DNA from: Callorhinus ursinus
Taxonomy: Eukaryota > Chordata > Mammalia > Carnivora > Otariidae
Direction: 5' to 3'
NCBI RefSeq assembly: GCF_003265705.1
Contig: NW_020312848.1
Span: 54,913,707 to 54,977,706, forward strand
Length of the DNA stretch: 64,000 bases
The translations under genes were made by a program, and so were the position numbers. The notes under the pieces were generated by a model. That model did no database searches and had not been told where the DNA came from. It worked only from the letters and a program-made list of their open reading frames with translations. Position 1 is the stretch's first letter. Each line of letters opens with the position of its first letter. Shown in pieces: positions 25,916-37,780 of the stretch.

Positions 25916-27479
25916 ATCTGTTTTAGCCAAACAGACTGGGGTGGGGGTTGGGGAGAGGGTTAGGGCTCAGGATATCCTGCAAATTGCTACAGACTACATT
26001 TTTTTATCTAAAAAGAGAGGGAAACCCTGTCTTTATTAAAAGAAATCAGTACAAAGGTGATCTTGGGCCAGGTGTTAAGGGTTAAAAACCCCCAATTATC
26101 CAGGATCATGGAGGCTCTATGCACTGTCCTCCAAACTCCACAGGTCTGTAAGAGTAATGGATTATGCCATTTGAAGGAAAACATTTTTGAAATTATCCCT
26201 TAACCATTACTTTATAGATCTTCAATGTAATGGATCACCTTATCCAAAAGTTAGCTCAAATTAATTTCCCATCATCTGTTAAAAATATATGCATTAATTC
26301 TATGTGTTATGAGGAAGATTTTCAACTACAATGAACTTGCCTATCTTCTATATGCCTCAGAGTCATGTAGATGTCAGCTCAATTATTACAAAATGACTGA
26401 CTTGATAGGAAATTTTATTTAAAACATATATGCATAAAGGTTTAGAAGTCAACATTGCCTACATGAAGATTTTCTCTTTAGTTTTATTATGTAAATTTAA
26501 TTATAGAATATATATGATAACTTAGCACTACTTAATCTGGTAGAGTCCATTTTAGTAGCACTCATATAGCAGTTCAACAAATACCTTCACCTGCATAAAT
26601 ATTTATTTTCTTATAATTGTGTAAAAGTTAACAATGCCGAAGTGGCTCAATTACTTTTAAGAGATGTTAAGTTTTTAAGTAAAGCTCTGTATTTCCAATT
26701 TGATATCCCACACTTGGCTTCAGACATAAACTTATTTATAGAGACACAAAGCATACTGTGTATTTATAGGTGTTTCCATATATTTAGTATATATTTAATG
26801 AAGGTCAAGAATACAACTGCAAATGAGGTTTATGGGAGTGTTGTAAAGGTTCATTATTGTCATTGTGGGGGAAAGTATAATTTTCTTAAGAGAAATGATG
26901 ACATATACATAATAAAGTCCCTGTCCGTGTCATGACAGCTCAAGAGCATGCCATAGTTACCACCTATGTCACACCGCAGGTGCACCTGCTATATGGGTGA
27001 CAGCTGCTGACTTCTCTGATCAACACATAATTATCTCTGAATAAAAATGCACGTCGAAGTTAGCTGGACATAATGGATGGAAGACCCAGGGCAAAATTAC
27101 CTTTATCATGGCACACAGCACCACCTGGGGGTAGGAGAGGGCTAGGGAGATGTGTTGTCAATGATGCAACCTTGAGAAGCCTGCTGTGATGTGGGTACTT
27201 TTGGGGTATTCATGTTTATCTTGCCTGTCTTCTTTTGGATAGAAGAGGTCACTTGGTTAATGGTTAGGTTGCTCCTGGCAGAGAAAGGTCCCACTGACCA
27301 GTGCTATTCTCCACTTATCTAACTGTATATCTCTCTCTCAGCATCTGGATAGTTTCCATTTGCAGAGTTCCCTTCCCCCATAAGATAATAAATATCATAT
27401 CACAAGGATGGCAGTGCTCCTTCATGGAACACTGACTGTTTATTAGAGGCAAAAAAGTTTAAGAGAAATGCTAACAATG
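25916..27479. other. Mostly unique sequence
   Basis: No transposon is recognised after the MIR. The stretch 26940-27240 has more balanced composition ('cacgtcgaagttagctggacataatgg', 'gcacacagcaccacctgggggtagg') and could extend the candidate conserved block that follows. The frame at 26642-26935 resembles no known protein. Confidence 0.4.
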
Positions 27480-27960
27480 TTCATTAATGGCCCGCATCCA
27501 GGTTTAATGAGGCATGTCAATATGCGGACTGGGCAACATCAGTGGCATAATAGTGGTGGTAAATGGGAGTAATTGTATCCAATTGTACGGCACAGCTTCC
27601 AGGAATGAGCCCGAACTGCCAACTGACAATGACAGAGCAATTATGGGAAGGCAAGCGAGCTGTGTCAAATTAGCACTTGGTGAGAACTCATTTTTCAGAG
27701 ATGTGCTTGCTCTACACCACCACAAGTGATAGCTACTTTATTGTGAGTGATAGGAAGACCAGCACTTAGACTGATGTTCTGATTTGTCAATAGCTGTATT
27801 TGAAAGCTTAGTGTCACAAATATATAGAGATATTCAGGGAGAGAGGCACACTGCTCATGATCCGAAGGATAAGAACGTTGCCGAGAAGGTCATCTGTCAG
27901 TGTGAGCTGTCAGAGAGAGATCACACTCTATGAAAAGGGAACATTCAGCCGACTTAAGTA
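27480..27960. promoter_or_regulatory. Candidate conserved non-coding element
   Basis: A repeat-free block of balanced composition in an AT-rich region. Motif-like sites are frequent: 'ggtttaatgaggc', 'gtatccaattgtac', 'agcaattatggg', 'gtcaaattagcac' (homeodomain-type cores), 'caactgacaatgacag' and 'gagctgtcag' (TGACAG, TALE-type). Both strands are open over about 220 bp (27504-27729), but neither translation looks like a protein. Regulatory function is inferred only from composition and motifs. Confidence 0.35.
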
Positions 27961-29380
27961 ATTACCTTTGACTGAGATTTGAAGATGTCTTCTTTTGTTG
28001 GCCTACATTGACTGCATAATTTATAATTTACTGCAATCAGCAAAGGGCCAGGACTTGTAACTAAGAAAATTCTTATTTTATTTCCCATAATTACTTTTCC
28101 TCTCTTTTTTTAACTCCTTTAGCACTTCAGAAGTATAAAGTGGGAAACTGATGAAATTGATTTTTTTTCTTTCTTTCTTAAACAACTCAATCTCAAATAC
28201 ATCAGAAACAATATATTTACTTTTGACTATTGTTTCACAGGGCCATACCTCTCTACCATCACCCTATAAGACGTATGAAACACCCCTTTATCCTTGATGT
28301 ATTTTTTTCTTGCTTTGTGGGATTACTAGTTAAAGATGATAAAGGAATAATTCAATTTTGTCTCTCTAATGCAGAAGAATAAGAAAGAAAAAAACAGATT
28401 TGGAGTACTAAGCACTGAAATTATAATTCACATCCTCAGATACTCATCAGTTTGATTGAGTTGTCATAACTATAAAGAGGTTAAGTATTATAGCAAATAT
28501 TTCAGAACTATATGGATTAACAGAATTTTCAATTCTTGTCTTTTTCCCCTGGGACATATCACAGGATCAGTGTTTGCAAAATAATTATCTTGCCTTTAAT
28601 AACCTTATACAAAAATATATTTTGTGACCCATTATATTCTATAGTGCAGTATTAAAATTTTATTTTTTCCATGTTTTTAGAAAAAATGATCACTTAATTT
28701 TGTAGCTAATATATAATAGGGAGTCATAACAGTGTAGCTTTTGACTTTTTTTATCCCCTGGGTTAAAAAAAAAGAACCTCTGAGTAAATATTAAACTTCC
28801 ATTATTTGGCATTATTATGAAATTCTTGTGGCTTTTTTTCCCCCTAATGGTGACCAAATGATTAATGAATTGTAACTAAAAATTACTAAGATTAGCCTGC
28901 CTTCTCGCAAAAACTGTTGTTTAATTCTAGGTGTACTGATTTACTGAAGAGATATTGACAAATGAATTAATTTAAGTACTTTAGTGGAAACTCCACCTTT
29001 TCGGTTTAAAGAAATACTCTTAAGAACACTCCTTTATTAATATGGTGTAAAATTACTGTTGCATAATAAACGTTCATTTCTTCCTATCTGATAGTCTGCA
29101 TAGGTTCACACTCTGCTTTTTTATTCCCCTAAGACCCAACAAACACTCATATTTGAAGTGACTAATTATGGGTTTTTGAATGTTTGCTGATATATTTAAT
29201 GTTTCCTCTAACTTTAATAGTTCTGCTAAAAAATGTTTTGTTTTCCACAGTTTACTGTCTACTACTTGAGATTATTTTAAATTACAGACTTTGATGTTTC
29301 TAAGACAAAGTTTTAAATTATTTTTTTTAATATTTCAGAATTCCTTAGACCATTCAGTTTCCCCATTGCAGAAAGCTGTT
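27961..29380. other. Unique AT-rich interval
   Basis: No transposon or gene is recognised. Several T- and A-runs, otherwise featureless. Confidence 0.4.
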
Positions 29381-29660
29381 TAATTCACAATGCCTTGAGA
29401 ACAGGCCCGTCATCTATTCTATAGTGACTGTGCCACTTAATAATGGAATAGTGCATCAAAGTGGCACTTAGGTCTCAAATTGTTATGTATGACTGTCAAA
29501 GCGGCAAGAAAAAAGAATTAAAAAAGGGGTTGGAGGGGGAGAAAAACCCTTGATTTGTCTTTACTACTGAAATGTGAATTTGTCAGCCAGGTTCTGAAAT
29601 CACAACAGCATTGCATCCCCAGCGAGATGTTGAAAACTTGACAGGTACATATTTTTTCAA
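29381..29660. promoter_or_regulatory. Candidate conserved non-coding element
   Basis: A repeat-free block with balanced composition: 'cctaatgg'-like and 'cttaataatgg' sites, 'gtatgactgtcaaagcggc', 'atttgtcagccagg', 'acttgacagg'. The recurring TGTCA/TGACA cores may be TALE-type sites. Evidence is composition and motif density only. Confidence 0.3.
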
Positions 29661-30635
29661 CTACAAGCATTCTATAATGAAAACCAAATACACAAATCTT
29701 ATTTTTTTTATTTTTTATTTATTTATTTTTTGCTCTTGACAGATAGTTGTTGCCAATGGGATTTAATATTCAGGTTTGGGTTGTCAAGAGAAATAACCAA
29801 TAAGCAATCCAAAGAGTCACGATATAGATATTCAGTCAAAAGCCTGACTTTTGATATACTGAAAGGATTTGAGTGTATAATTAAGTAAGTCCAAACCACT
29901 GGCACTTAATCTTCCCCCTAATGGCAAGTAAAGCCCATCATAGCCTCTCTCAGGGGGACAAACTGTAACTTGTTTAGTGGTCACCAAGGCTTTTGATCAT
30001 CACTGTTCTTTTTATTTCATCATTTAAAGATGAATATGCTTTGGTCTGAGATTTTTCCATTTATCATTGCTTATTCTCAGGAAGAATAAAAGCATAAACC
30101 ATGATCCAATATTGAATACTGTCACCCAAAGTATTTTTTAAATCTCCTTAAATATCCATATCTCCAGAACTATCTACTTCTGAGTTTGATTCAGAACATA
30201 GCCTGTGTATATAATTTCTCTGAGTATATTTTGTGCACACTGTAAGTGCCCTGACAACCCCTATTAACACCTACAATGATGCTCAGAGGGTGGTGATTAT
30301 TTACCTGCTGGTAACTTCACTATATTACCAAAACCCTTATGAATATGCCTAGACGTTTTATATAGGGAGAGGGCAGGAGACCTGCAGCTGTAGCACTATT
30401 TCCTAGAAATTATAAATTGCAACTGGTCGTCACACACTGCTCTATATGGATCAGTCTTACAGAACTGCATTCAACCATTTGCCTGAAGCAAATAATATTT
30501 TTGACAGGTGAGTGGAATTTTGCAAGGCTAGATAACACCACACAGACCACATATGAATAATCCTAAAAACTACAATCCCATCATGCTCTTTAATTGAACA
30601 TTAAATAATCATGACCTCATCAGAATTTTCTCTTA
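29661..30635. other. Unassigned interval
   Basis: Mostly unique AT-rich sequence with a 'ttttttttattttttatttatttatttttt' low-complexity run at about 29702-29731. The minus frame at 29723-29905 is not supported as coding. Confidence 0.4.
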
Positions 30636-32215
30636 ATTTTATTTTATTGTGGTAAGAATATGAAATTTATTCTCTTATCAGGTTTTTTAAAATGTACAAC
30701 ATAGCATTATTACCTATAGGCAAAGTGTTAGACAGCATATGTCTAAAACTTATTCATTTTGCATAATTAAATTTTATACCCATTAGTTAGCAACTCCCCT
30801 TTATCCATGACCCGCAAACCCAGCTCCTGGCAACCACCATTCTACTTTTTGCTCCCACAGTGTATTTTAGGTATGTCATATAAGTGGAATCATGCAGTAT
30901 TTGTCTTTCCATGACTGGCTATTTCACTTAGCATAGTGTCTTTCAGGTTGATCCATTTGGTGGCATATTGCAAGATTTCTTTCTTTTTCAGGGATAAATA
31001 ACACTCCACTGCCATGTATATACCACATTTTTTAATCCATTCGTCCACTGATGGACATTTAAATTGTTTCCATAGCTTGGCTCTTATGAATACTGCTGCA
31101 ATGAACATGGGAGTGCTAATACCCCTTTGAGATCAATATTTCAATTCCTTTATAAAAATACCCAAAGGTATGGAATCACAGGATCAAATATTTTCATTTT
31201 TTTTGAGGAATCTCCTATTTTCCATAGCAATGCACCATTTTGCATTCCTATCAACAGCACATAAGAGTTCCAAATTTTCCAGACACTAGCTAACACTTGT
31301 TTTTGTTTGTTTGTTTGTTTGTTTGTTTGGGGGTTTTTTTTAGCCATTCTAACAGGTGCGAGGTGATGGTATCTCATTTTGGTTTTGATGTACATTTCTC
31401 TGATGATTAGTGGCTGAGCATTTTTTCATATGCCTATTGGCCATTTGTATATCTTCTTTGAAGAAATGTCTATGGAGTTTCTTTCTCAATTTTTTTATTA
31501 ATTGGGTTATTTATATTTTTTGCTATAGAGTTGTAGGAGTTCTTTATATAGTTTGGATATTAACCCTTATCAGATTTTAAGGATTGTAAATATTTTCTCC
31601 CATTCCATAGGTTGCCTTTTCATTGATTGTTTCTCTTGCTGAACAGAAGCTTTTTAGTATGATATAGTCCCGCATAGTAGATAGTCAATAAATTGAGCCA
31701 ATTATTTTATATTGACTTGCTTGACAATTTCATTTCTGCATGTTTGTCTTCCCTTCCTAACCAGCTCCAAGGCTGCTATGGGAAAGGACAGTAGTGGTCA
31801 TATGCCTTCATCATAAGTGTACATGAAGTTCCTGTTATATGTGAGCTGGCTTTGAAACTTGCTTTGCCAATCAGCAGAGATAAAAACAAATTATAGACTG
31901 ATTGATTGTTTACTTGACTGATGTAGTTCCACTTGTCTATTTCTGATTTTGTTGCCTGTACTTTTGGTGTCAAACCTAAGAAATCATTTCCAAGACCAAT
32001 GTCAAAAAGCTTTTCCCCTGTGTTTTCCTCCAGGAATTTTATAGTTGTAAGTCTTACGTTTAAATATTTAATCCATTTTGAGTTGACCTGTGTATATGGA
32101 GTAAGATAAGGGTCCAAATTTATATCTTTTGCATGTGGATATCCAGTTTTCCCAGCACCACTTGTTGAAGAGACCATCCTTGCTTCATGTGTGGTCAACA
32201 GATTAATATAGACCT
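30636..32215 (-). repeat. Old LINE-1, ORF2 C-terminal half and 3' UTR (antisense)
   Basis: On the minus strand the translated blocks run in ORF2 order. First is '[15 protein letters not shown]…EENTGEKLFDIGLGNDFLGLTPK' type sequence (about 31,960-32,110), then the 'WNSYVLLIGMQNGALLWKI' block (about 31,200-31,290), then the terminal 'MFIAAVFIRAKLWKQFKCPSVDEWIKK' block (about 31,030-31,108). An L1M/L1MA-MB-type 3' UTR follows ('ggtatgtcatataagtggaatcatgcagtatttgtctttcc' on plus). Stops and frameshifts are scattered. It is interrupted by a 247-bp non-L1 insert at 31672-31918 and contains a (GTTT)n run at 31301-31329. Confidence 0.93.
31672..31918. other. Unidentified 247-bp insertion inside the L1, with target-site duplication
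   Basis: The L1 text '…agaagctttttagtatgatatagtccc' breaks here and resumes as 'tgatgtagttccacttgtctatttctgatttt…'. The break point is duplicated: TGATATAGTCCC at 31660-31671 and TGATGTAGTTCC at 31919-31930 (12 bp, two mismatches). The insert starts 'gcatagtagatagtcaataaattgagcc', faintly like an L2/MIR-type tail, and has no clear terminal inverted repeat and no A-tail. Its family is unknown to me. Confidence 0.7.
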
Positions 32216-32419
32216 TTTTGAATCAGATCTCAAACCACAGAAAATCAAATCAACATGACAGCCTTAAAAATGAATCTTAGTATAATTCAGTTCTTCAAAT
32301 TGTTATCACAGAAGTTTCTACATTTTCTTATTCTTTTGGTAAGTAAAAATTGGAATGCTCCTGAAAACTCTTAATTTCAAAACACTGCTATAACTTAAAG
32401 AGTCATCTTCGTGTTTATG

Positions 32420-33125
32420 CCTCCAGGTACACTGACGTACTCATCTTTTTTTTTCTCTTTTCCTTACTGTCCACATGTAATTTATGTAAATTAACTCTTA
32501 CTAACTCTTACAAAATCTGTTCTAGAATCCTTCTACTTCTCTCACCTGGATCACTGTAATAGCTCTAACTAGTCTCCCTGCATTCACTATGGCCTCTTTT
32601 ATAATTTTCTCTCCACATGCAGCTGAAGGGATCTTTTTAAAATAAAAATCAGCCATGATCATTTCATGCCCCCATTACACGTATGTTAAATACAGTCAAA
32701 GGTTCTAACTGACTTGATATTCACAGTAGAAAGATCAAATCACACTAAAATTCTTGATAGTCCCTGCTCCTTTGGGGTCCTTACTATTACATGGTTGGTT
32801 TTTTGTCTGATCCATAATTTTACCAAACGAACTTCTCATTTAGTGCTCAGCACAGGTATTCCTTCTAAGAAAAATTTTACTCCCTTCTCCCAACAATGTA
32901 CATAAGCACTTCCTCCCCTTGTACTGTAGCACAGTGCGGTACATGAGCCTATAACACAGCCTCTATTCTACAAAATTGAATTTTTTTATTTGTGTGCTTC
33001 TCCCCCCAACAGAATATGTTAATCCCAAGGACTGGCAATGAGTCCTGTCTTCTGAGACTAGCAGAGTATTTGGCATTATAGACCCTTAATAAAACTGAGT
33101 GAATGAATGAATGAATGAATGAATC
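32420..33125 (+). repeat. L2 LINE 3' region
   Basis: 'tcacctggatcactgtaatagctctaactagtctccctgcattcac', then 'cagctgaagggatctttttaaaataaaaatcagccatgatcatttcatgccccc', and a 3' end 'gactagcagagtatttggcattatagacccttaataaaactgagtgaatgaatgaatgaatgaatgaatc'. The L2 order is unmistakable. The GAAT tail (about 33101-33124) has expanded into a short microsatellite. The 63-codon frame at 32714-32905 lies within it. Confidence 0.9.
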
Positions 33126-35279
33126 ACTCCCTGAGCAGGAACCATTATATTACATGTAAGTGAGTACAATTATAACATCTAAATTCAAGACCTAGTCATA
33201 TTACATTGAGAAAGAAACTCTGCTTCTTAGCTCAATCACTTTAAAAAATGGGAAACACCATTGCTCATAAAGTCATCAGGTAATTAAATAAGATATTTAC
33301 AGAAAATAAAGTGTCTACTGTTTAGCAAGCCTTCAAGAAATGCTTGCTTCATGTTGCTTCCTTCTCCATTTTTCAACGAAACTCATTTAAAACTACATTT
33401 CCAGTTAACTTACTAAAGAATGGAACTTCTCATGCAATGATCATTGCGAAGAAAGCAGAGGGCAGGAAAAAATATATTTAGTATTTAGTCTAAACATGAC
33501 ATAGCTGTGATTTTTTTTCTTATCTTATTCATTTTAAATCAAATAAGTCTCATTTGTCCACATGTTTACAATAATCATGGCACTCCAACAATTCTGTATT
33601 TTTAAAACTGTCTCAGTATTTAGTAATAAATGCAAGGGAGGGACATTTCACCCGGCCATCTGAAATGTGAATAGCTCAAGGTTATAGGACTCAGTGAGTT
33701 AACAGGGTGAGATTTGTGGTTTAGCAGGCAGCTTTCTAACATACTGTCATAAATGGACCGAATGAAATACTACAGGCTGTCTTCTTCTAAGAAAGAATCT
33801 TTCAGCCTATAGTTGTAATTTCAAAAAAGTTACAGACTTCTAAATATTCTACACATTGATGTATAAGGGTTTGTGAAGGAAATCATGTGAACAAATCATT
33901 CCCGTGAAGAAAATCCACGTATACTTATCTGATAGTTCAAAGAAAATCACCCACACAAAAAGAAATTATTTTCATAAATAAGTGATATTTATACCACCTA
34001 CAGGAATACATTAATATCAAAACTACACTCTTGAAGCCAGTCACTATAAAAAAATTGTATTTGATCTACCAATGCCCAATCTGGAAATTCTGCTTTTCTA
34101 AATCTTTACACAACCTGCAGGATTAGCAGCACTATAAAATCTTAATGTATATGTATTTAAGAAAATATTGTACAAAAATACAAACCAGGTTGATGAAAGA
34201 GTACTTAATAGCACTGCTTTTCTTGGTTTTTCATGCAGGATTTATAATTACAAATTAATCTAGATTCCTTAGGCACTGTTTCTTAAAACTGGAATGTCCA
34301 TACAGAATATAAAAACTATATTCACATATTCAGAAATTAGTGGTTTCTTTGTTCCTGTCATATTAGCCATAATGTAGTCCTATGGCAAAGTTTTTCCCAC
34401 ATCTTCCAATATTCACCATTTCCATCTAGCTGAACTAGGCAAAGCCTTTAATAGGCAGTCCCTGTAGATTTTTAACCCTACTAAGACTTCAGCAAAACCT
34501 TCTCTGGTACCAAAAAGGTAAATGAAATTAAGAAGCAATAACATATGGCATGTCTTGTTTCTTTCTTTTAATCTTTGATCTGGAAAACACATCTACATTG
34601 TCTAGTAACTGTGAAACAAACCAAACCTAGTGTGTCCACCATTTGAAGCCTAAAGTCAGTGCTTCAAAACAAACAATTAATGTTTTCCTTTATTTAATTC
34701 TAATGCCAGTCTATTCATGACATTTTAATTGCAACGCTGAGATGACAATGTCAGATGTGCCAATTTGGCATCAGAAGAAGATTAAAACCAAAAGCAAGTG
34801 AACATCTATCATTCTAAAACGGTGTTATTTTTACTCAGGTAAGTTTTCCAATGTATTTAAGAGTTGACCTCTATCATGATTTTTTTTCAAGAGCAAAAAG
34901 AGAAAATATCACAAAAATAGAAAATAAAGCTAGCCTTCATAAAGTAGAGCATGGACTTTTCAAACAGCAATTCTCTCACTTCCCTATGAACATCAATAGC
35001 ATTGCAAACCAGACATATAACAAAAAAAGAGAAATACAATGTACCCTGAAAGTAGAAAACAAGGTCAGAGGTGAGGCTTTAGCTAAAAGACTTTCTTTAG
35101 ACGACAGAGACGACAGCAAATCAAACTTATGCTTTCTTTCTGTTCGAATCCTCATAAAAAAGCGTAATACCTCAGGTTTTTATTTTTAATTTTCCTTCCA
35201 TGGAGTGCTATATTAACACTTTCCTGCTTTGTTATTTTCAAGTATATTATGCATCAACTGGCACTGAAAAGACTATTAA
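33126..35279. other. Mostly unique interval, no gene supported
   Basis: No clear transposon. The 112-codon plus frame at 34851-35189 is lysine-rich with no recognisable domain, begins in a T-run context and shows no splice or Kozak support, so it is not called as a gene. Confidence 0.4.
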
Positions 35280-35500
35280 TAAAGAAAAAGAAGGGAAGAA
35301 GGAGGAAGAAAGGACAAGAGGGCTAAAGGGAAGGAGACAGGACAGAAGAGGGGAAGGGAGGGAGGGAGGAAGACAGGGGGGAAAAGATGGGGGAAGGGGA
35401 GGGAGAGAAGAGGGGAGAGAGAGACGAGAGACAGAGAGAGGAAGGGAAAAAACGGGAAAGGAAGGGAAGGGAAGAACAACTGGAGGGAGGGAGGGACATG
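35280..35500. repeat. Polypurine (GGAA/GGGA/GA)n tract, about 220 bp
   Basis: The plus strand is almost entirely A and G, with only scattered pyrimidines, dominated by GGGA, GGAA and GAGA units ('gggagggagggagg', 'gaagggaagggaag', 'gagagagagacgagagacagagagagg'). The overlapping frames on both strands (35200-35526 plus, 35247-35540 and 35276-35479 minus) are by-products of this composition. Confidence 0.95.
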
Positions 35501-36299
35501 TTTTCATGTCAATCTGGTACATCTGATGTGGGGTAAGCAACCCTCACTATTAATAGATAAATCTAAAGAAGTTTCATGGCATAAGGCCACTCTGAATGAT
35601 TTTACTGGGTTCGAGATCAGATATAACTATTTTTATCTTTCATTTACTTTATGATTTCCAAATGTATTATTCTTTTGTCCCTTTTATTAGATAATTCTTA
35701 TAAAAGTACATCTACCATATTTTTCACTACTAATTTTGTTTGTTTATCCTTAGGAAGTATTCAACTCCTGGTGATTTATTTCTATTTTCCCTAATGTATG
35801 TTACTTGTTCCTCTTTGCCTTTTCCCTTTCTCTTCCTAAGTTAAGACATCATCTTATTATAGGAATACATGTGGTAATATTACTGTTTTTTAAGTCCCAT
35901 CTTAAAGAATGAACCAAAACCAAAGCTGAGTCATTAGGATAATAATCTATTTCAATTACCTGAATTAACCTTATTCAAAGCACACTTCCAAAGGGCAGAT
36001 TGTTGCTTTACAGAAACAAATGCACTTATTTATAATCAATAGTTGTTTAAATACTTTACAATTATTCAAGACTAATACAGAGAGAATATAAAGCACTTTG
36101 ACTTTGATCTGGCTGTGTATTAAATAATATATTATTTTATTCATTTATGAGATTATCACTCACACAATTGCATCTGATTTTTGCTTATTTCATTCTATCT
36201 TAAAATGTGCTTAGCCAATAACAAAGTGTCTACTGTAGAACAGAAATCTTTGTGGGGAGCATTAGATTTATAAGTCTATCTAAGAAACAGTGAAGGGAT
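35501..36299. other. AT-rich interval
   Basis: No gene or clearly named repeat. Confidence 0.4.
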
Positions 36300-36780
36300 T
36301 GGGACTAAATTCATAGTAGGGGGAGGGGAATAAATGGTTCTATTTGTAAAGAGGAGGGGCACAGAACACTGTACAACAATTCTCCCTGAAACATCTGAAA
36401 ATTGATCTCATTTTGAGCTGAAGTCCTCACCAGCCTCACCTCAACAAAGTGCCCAAATGACTTTTTAAAAGGGTACAGCTCAAACCGGGGGAGAATGAGG
36501 GAAAGGGCAGGTTTGAAACTTACAGTGTTTCTGTAATCAATACTCTGCTCCTGAACAAAAGTGTAAAGAGGCACACAAATGTACTAAGCCACATTTCAAA
36601 AATGACATCGTAATTGCTGGCACTGCCCAGCCTACCCTGGCCTCAGCATTGCCAGGTTTTAAATTTATTTCAAACTGTTCTTCCCAAGTCTGCCTAATTT
36701 TTTTTTGTCCAAATAGCAGCAACTTGCAGTTAGTGAACAAAGCTTCAGGATTTTTTTTACTTACAGCTAAATTTAACTTT
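36300..36780. promoter_or_regulatory. Candidate conserved non-coding block
   Basis: A repeat-free, composition-balanced block ('ctcaaaccgggggagaatgagggaaagggcagg', 'gtttctgtaatcaatactctgc', 'gacatcgtaattgctggcactgcccagcctaccctggcc'). It contains AATCAAT and GTAATTGC homeodomain-like cores. Two overlapping minus-strand frames (36311-36574, 36537-36740) show no protein family features. Confidence 0.3.
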
Positions 36781-36849
36781 ACCCATCCAATAAAAAAGAA
36801 ATAAGGGAGCCTTTATTATCTCCCTGGATTTCTGGGTATGATACCACAT

Positions 36850-37230
36850 CATAGAGAAGTGGTTATTAGAGACAATGGCCTACCAAGGTGAAGTTTGTAA
36901 TAAAGCCTATTATGTGGTTTCACCATTGACACTAATGGAATGTAACAGTGATTTAGAATGATTTAATGGTTCCCAGGTTGTGCTCTAATAGTGCTCTTTA
37001 TATTATGATGTATATCACAAAACCTAATGTGGCTGTTGTGATATATTGACAGTATTCATGCTGTTTCATTTTTTTAGGGGAATTTAAAAAACTGTCAAAG
37101 AGGAAAATTAATAGGCTGCAACTGCTTTATTTTCAAGGGTTCTGTTTTTTAAATGTATGTGCATAAATTTCCATTTGGTGCCACTCTTGGGCTAATAAAT
37201 TCATTTGCATTTTTATTCTGAGATAATAAA
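36850..37230. promoter_or_regulatory. Candidate conserved non-coding block
   Basis: A repeat-free block rich in TTAAT/ATTA and TGTCA/TGACA-like sites ('gatttaatggttcccagg', 'gatatattgacagtattcatgc', 'aaaaactgtcaaagagg', 'aaaattaataggctgcaactg', 'cattttatt…tcatttgcattttt', which has an octamer-like ATTTGCAT). This is a pattern-based inference only. Confidence 0.3.
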
Positions 37231-37780
37231 GAAGTGTGCATGTGTGTACACTTGTGTGTGTATTTATGCACTGTATAGTATACATAAGTATTTGAAATCC
37301 AACTTGGAGAAGACTGCACTGTCATTTTATAATACACTTACAAAATGGTTCTATTAGATTAAAATGCACCTGAAGGAACATTACAGAAGAAATCATCGTT
37401 TTGTTACATAAGATAAAATCATCTAGTTTGAATTGTGAAGCAAAAGGCTACGGATTTAGTACTAGCTCACTAAAAAAAAAAAAAAAAACTACTCAGTAGC
37501 TGTCATGTGAGCCCTTAGATTTCTGAGTAAAAGGAGAATAGAATTATTTGAAAGAGAAGTGAGGCATCATTACGCTCTTGTAGCTTGCAAGCCTCACAAC
37601 AATGCTTGATCTTTTAAGTATCGAGGCATATTGTGAACTTAAATAGAAGGTAGACAATACTGCAAATTTTAAGCCTGTTACTTGTTAAAAGTTGTAAAAC
37701 TGGAGGGCTACAGATAAAGGGGAAAGAGGGAGGGTTTTCAAGAGCCTCCATATTCTACCTCTCAAACATCTGATCCTATT
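37231..37780. other. Unassigned interval
   Basis: Contains A17-type homopolymer sequence at about 37472-37488 and a short GT-rich run at about 37237-37262. No gene or repeat family is recognised. The minus frame at 37149-37337 is unsupported. Confidence 0.4.

Noticed and set aside
27504..27729. Pair of about 72-codon frames on opposite strands as a real small protein
   Set aside because: Neither shows recognisable protein features. The block is kept only as a regulatory candidate.
31776..32198. 140-codon minus-strand frame as an intact gene
   Set aside because: Its upstream part is L1 ORF2 sequence and its end runs into the 247-bp insert, so it is a fragment of a dead L1 and not a gene.
34851..35189. 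112-codon lysine-rich plus-strand frame
   Set aside because: AT-rich chance frame with no family resemblance.
35200..35540. Arg/Glu/Gly-rich and Pro/Ser/Leu-rich frames on both strands
   Set aside because: By-products of the polypurine tract.
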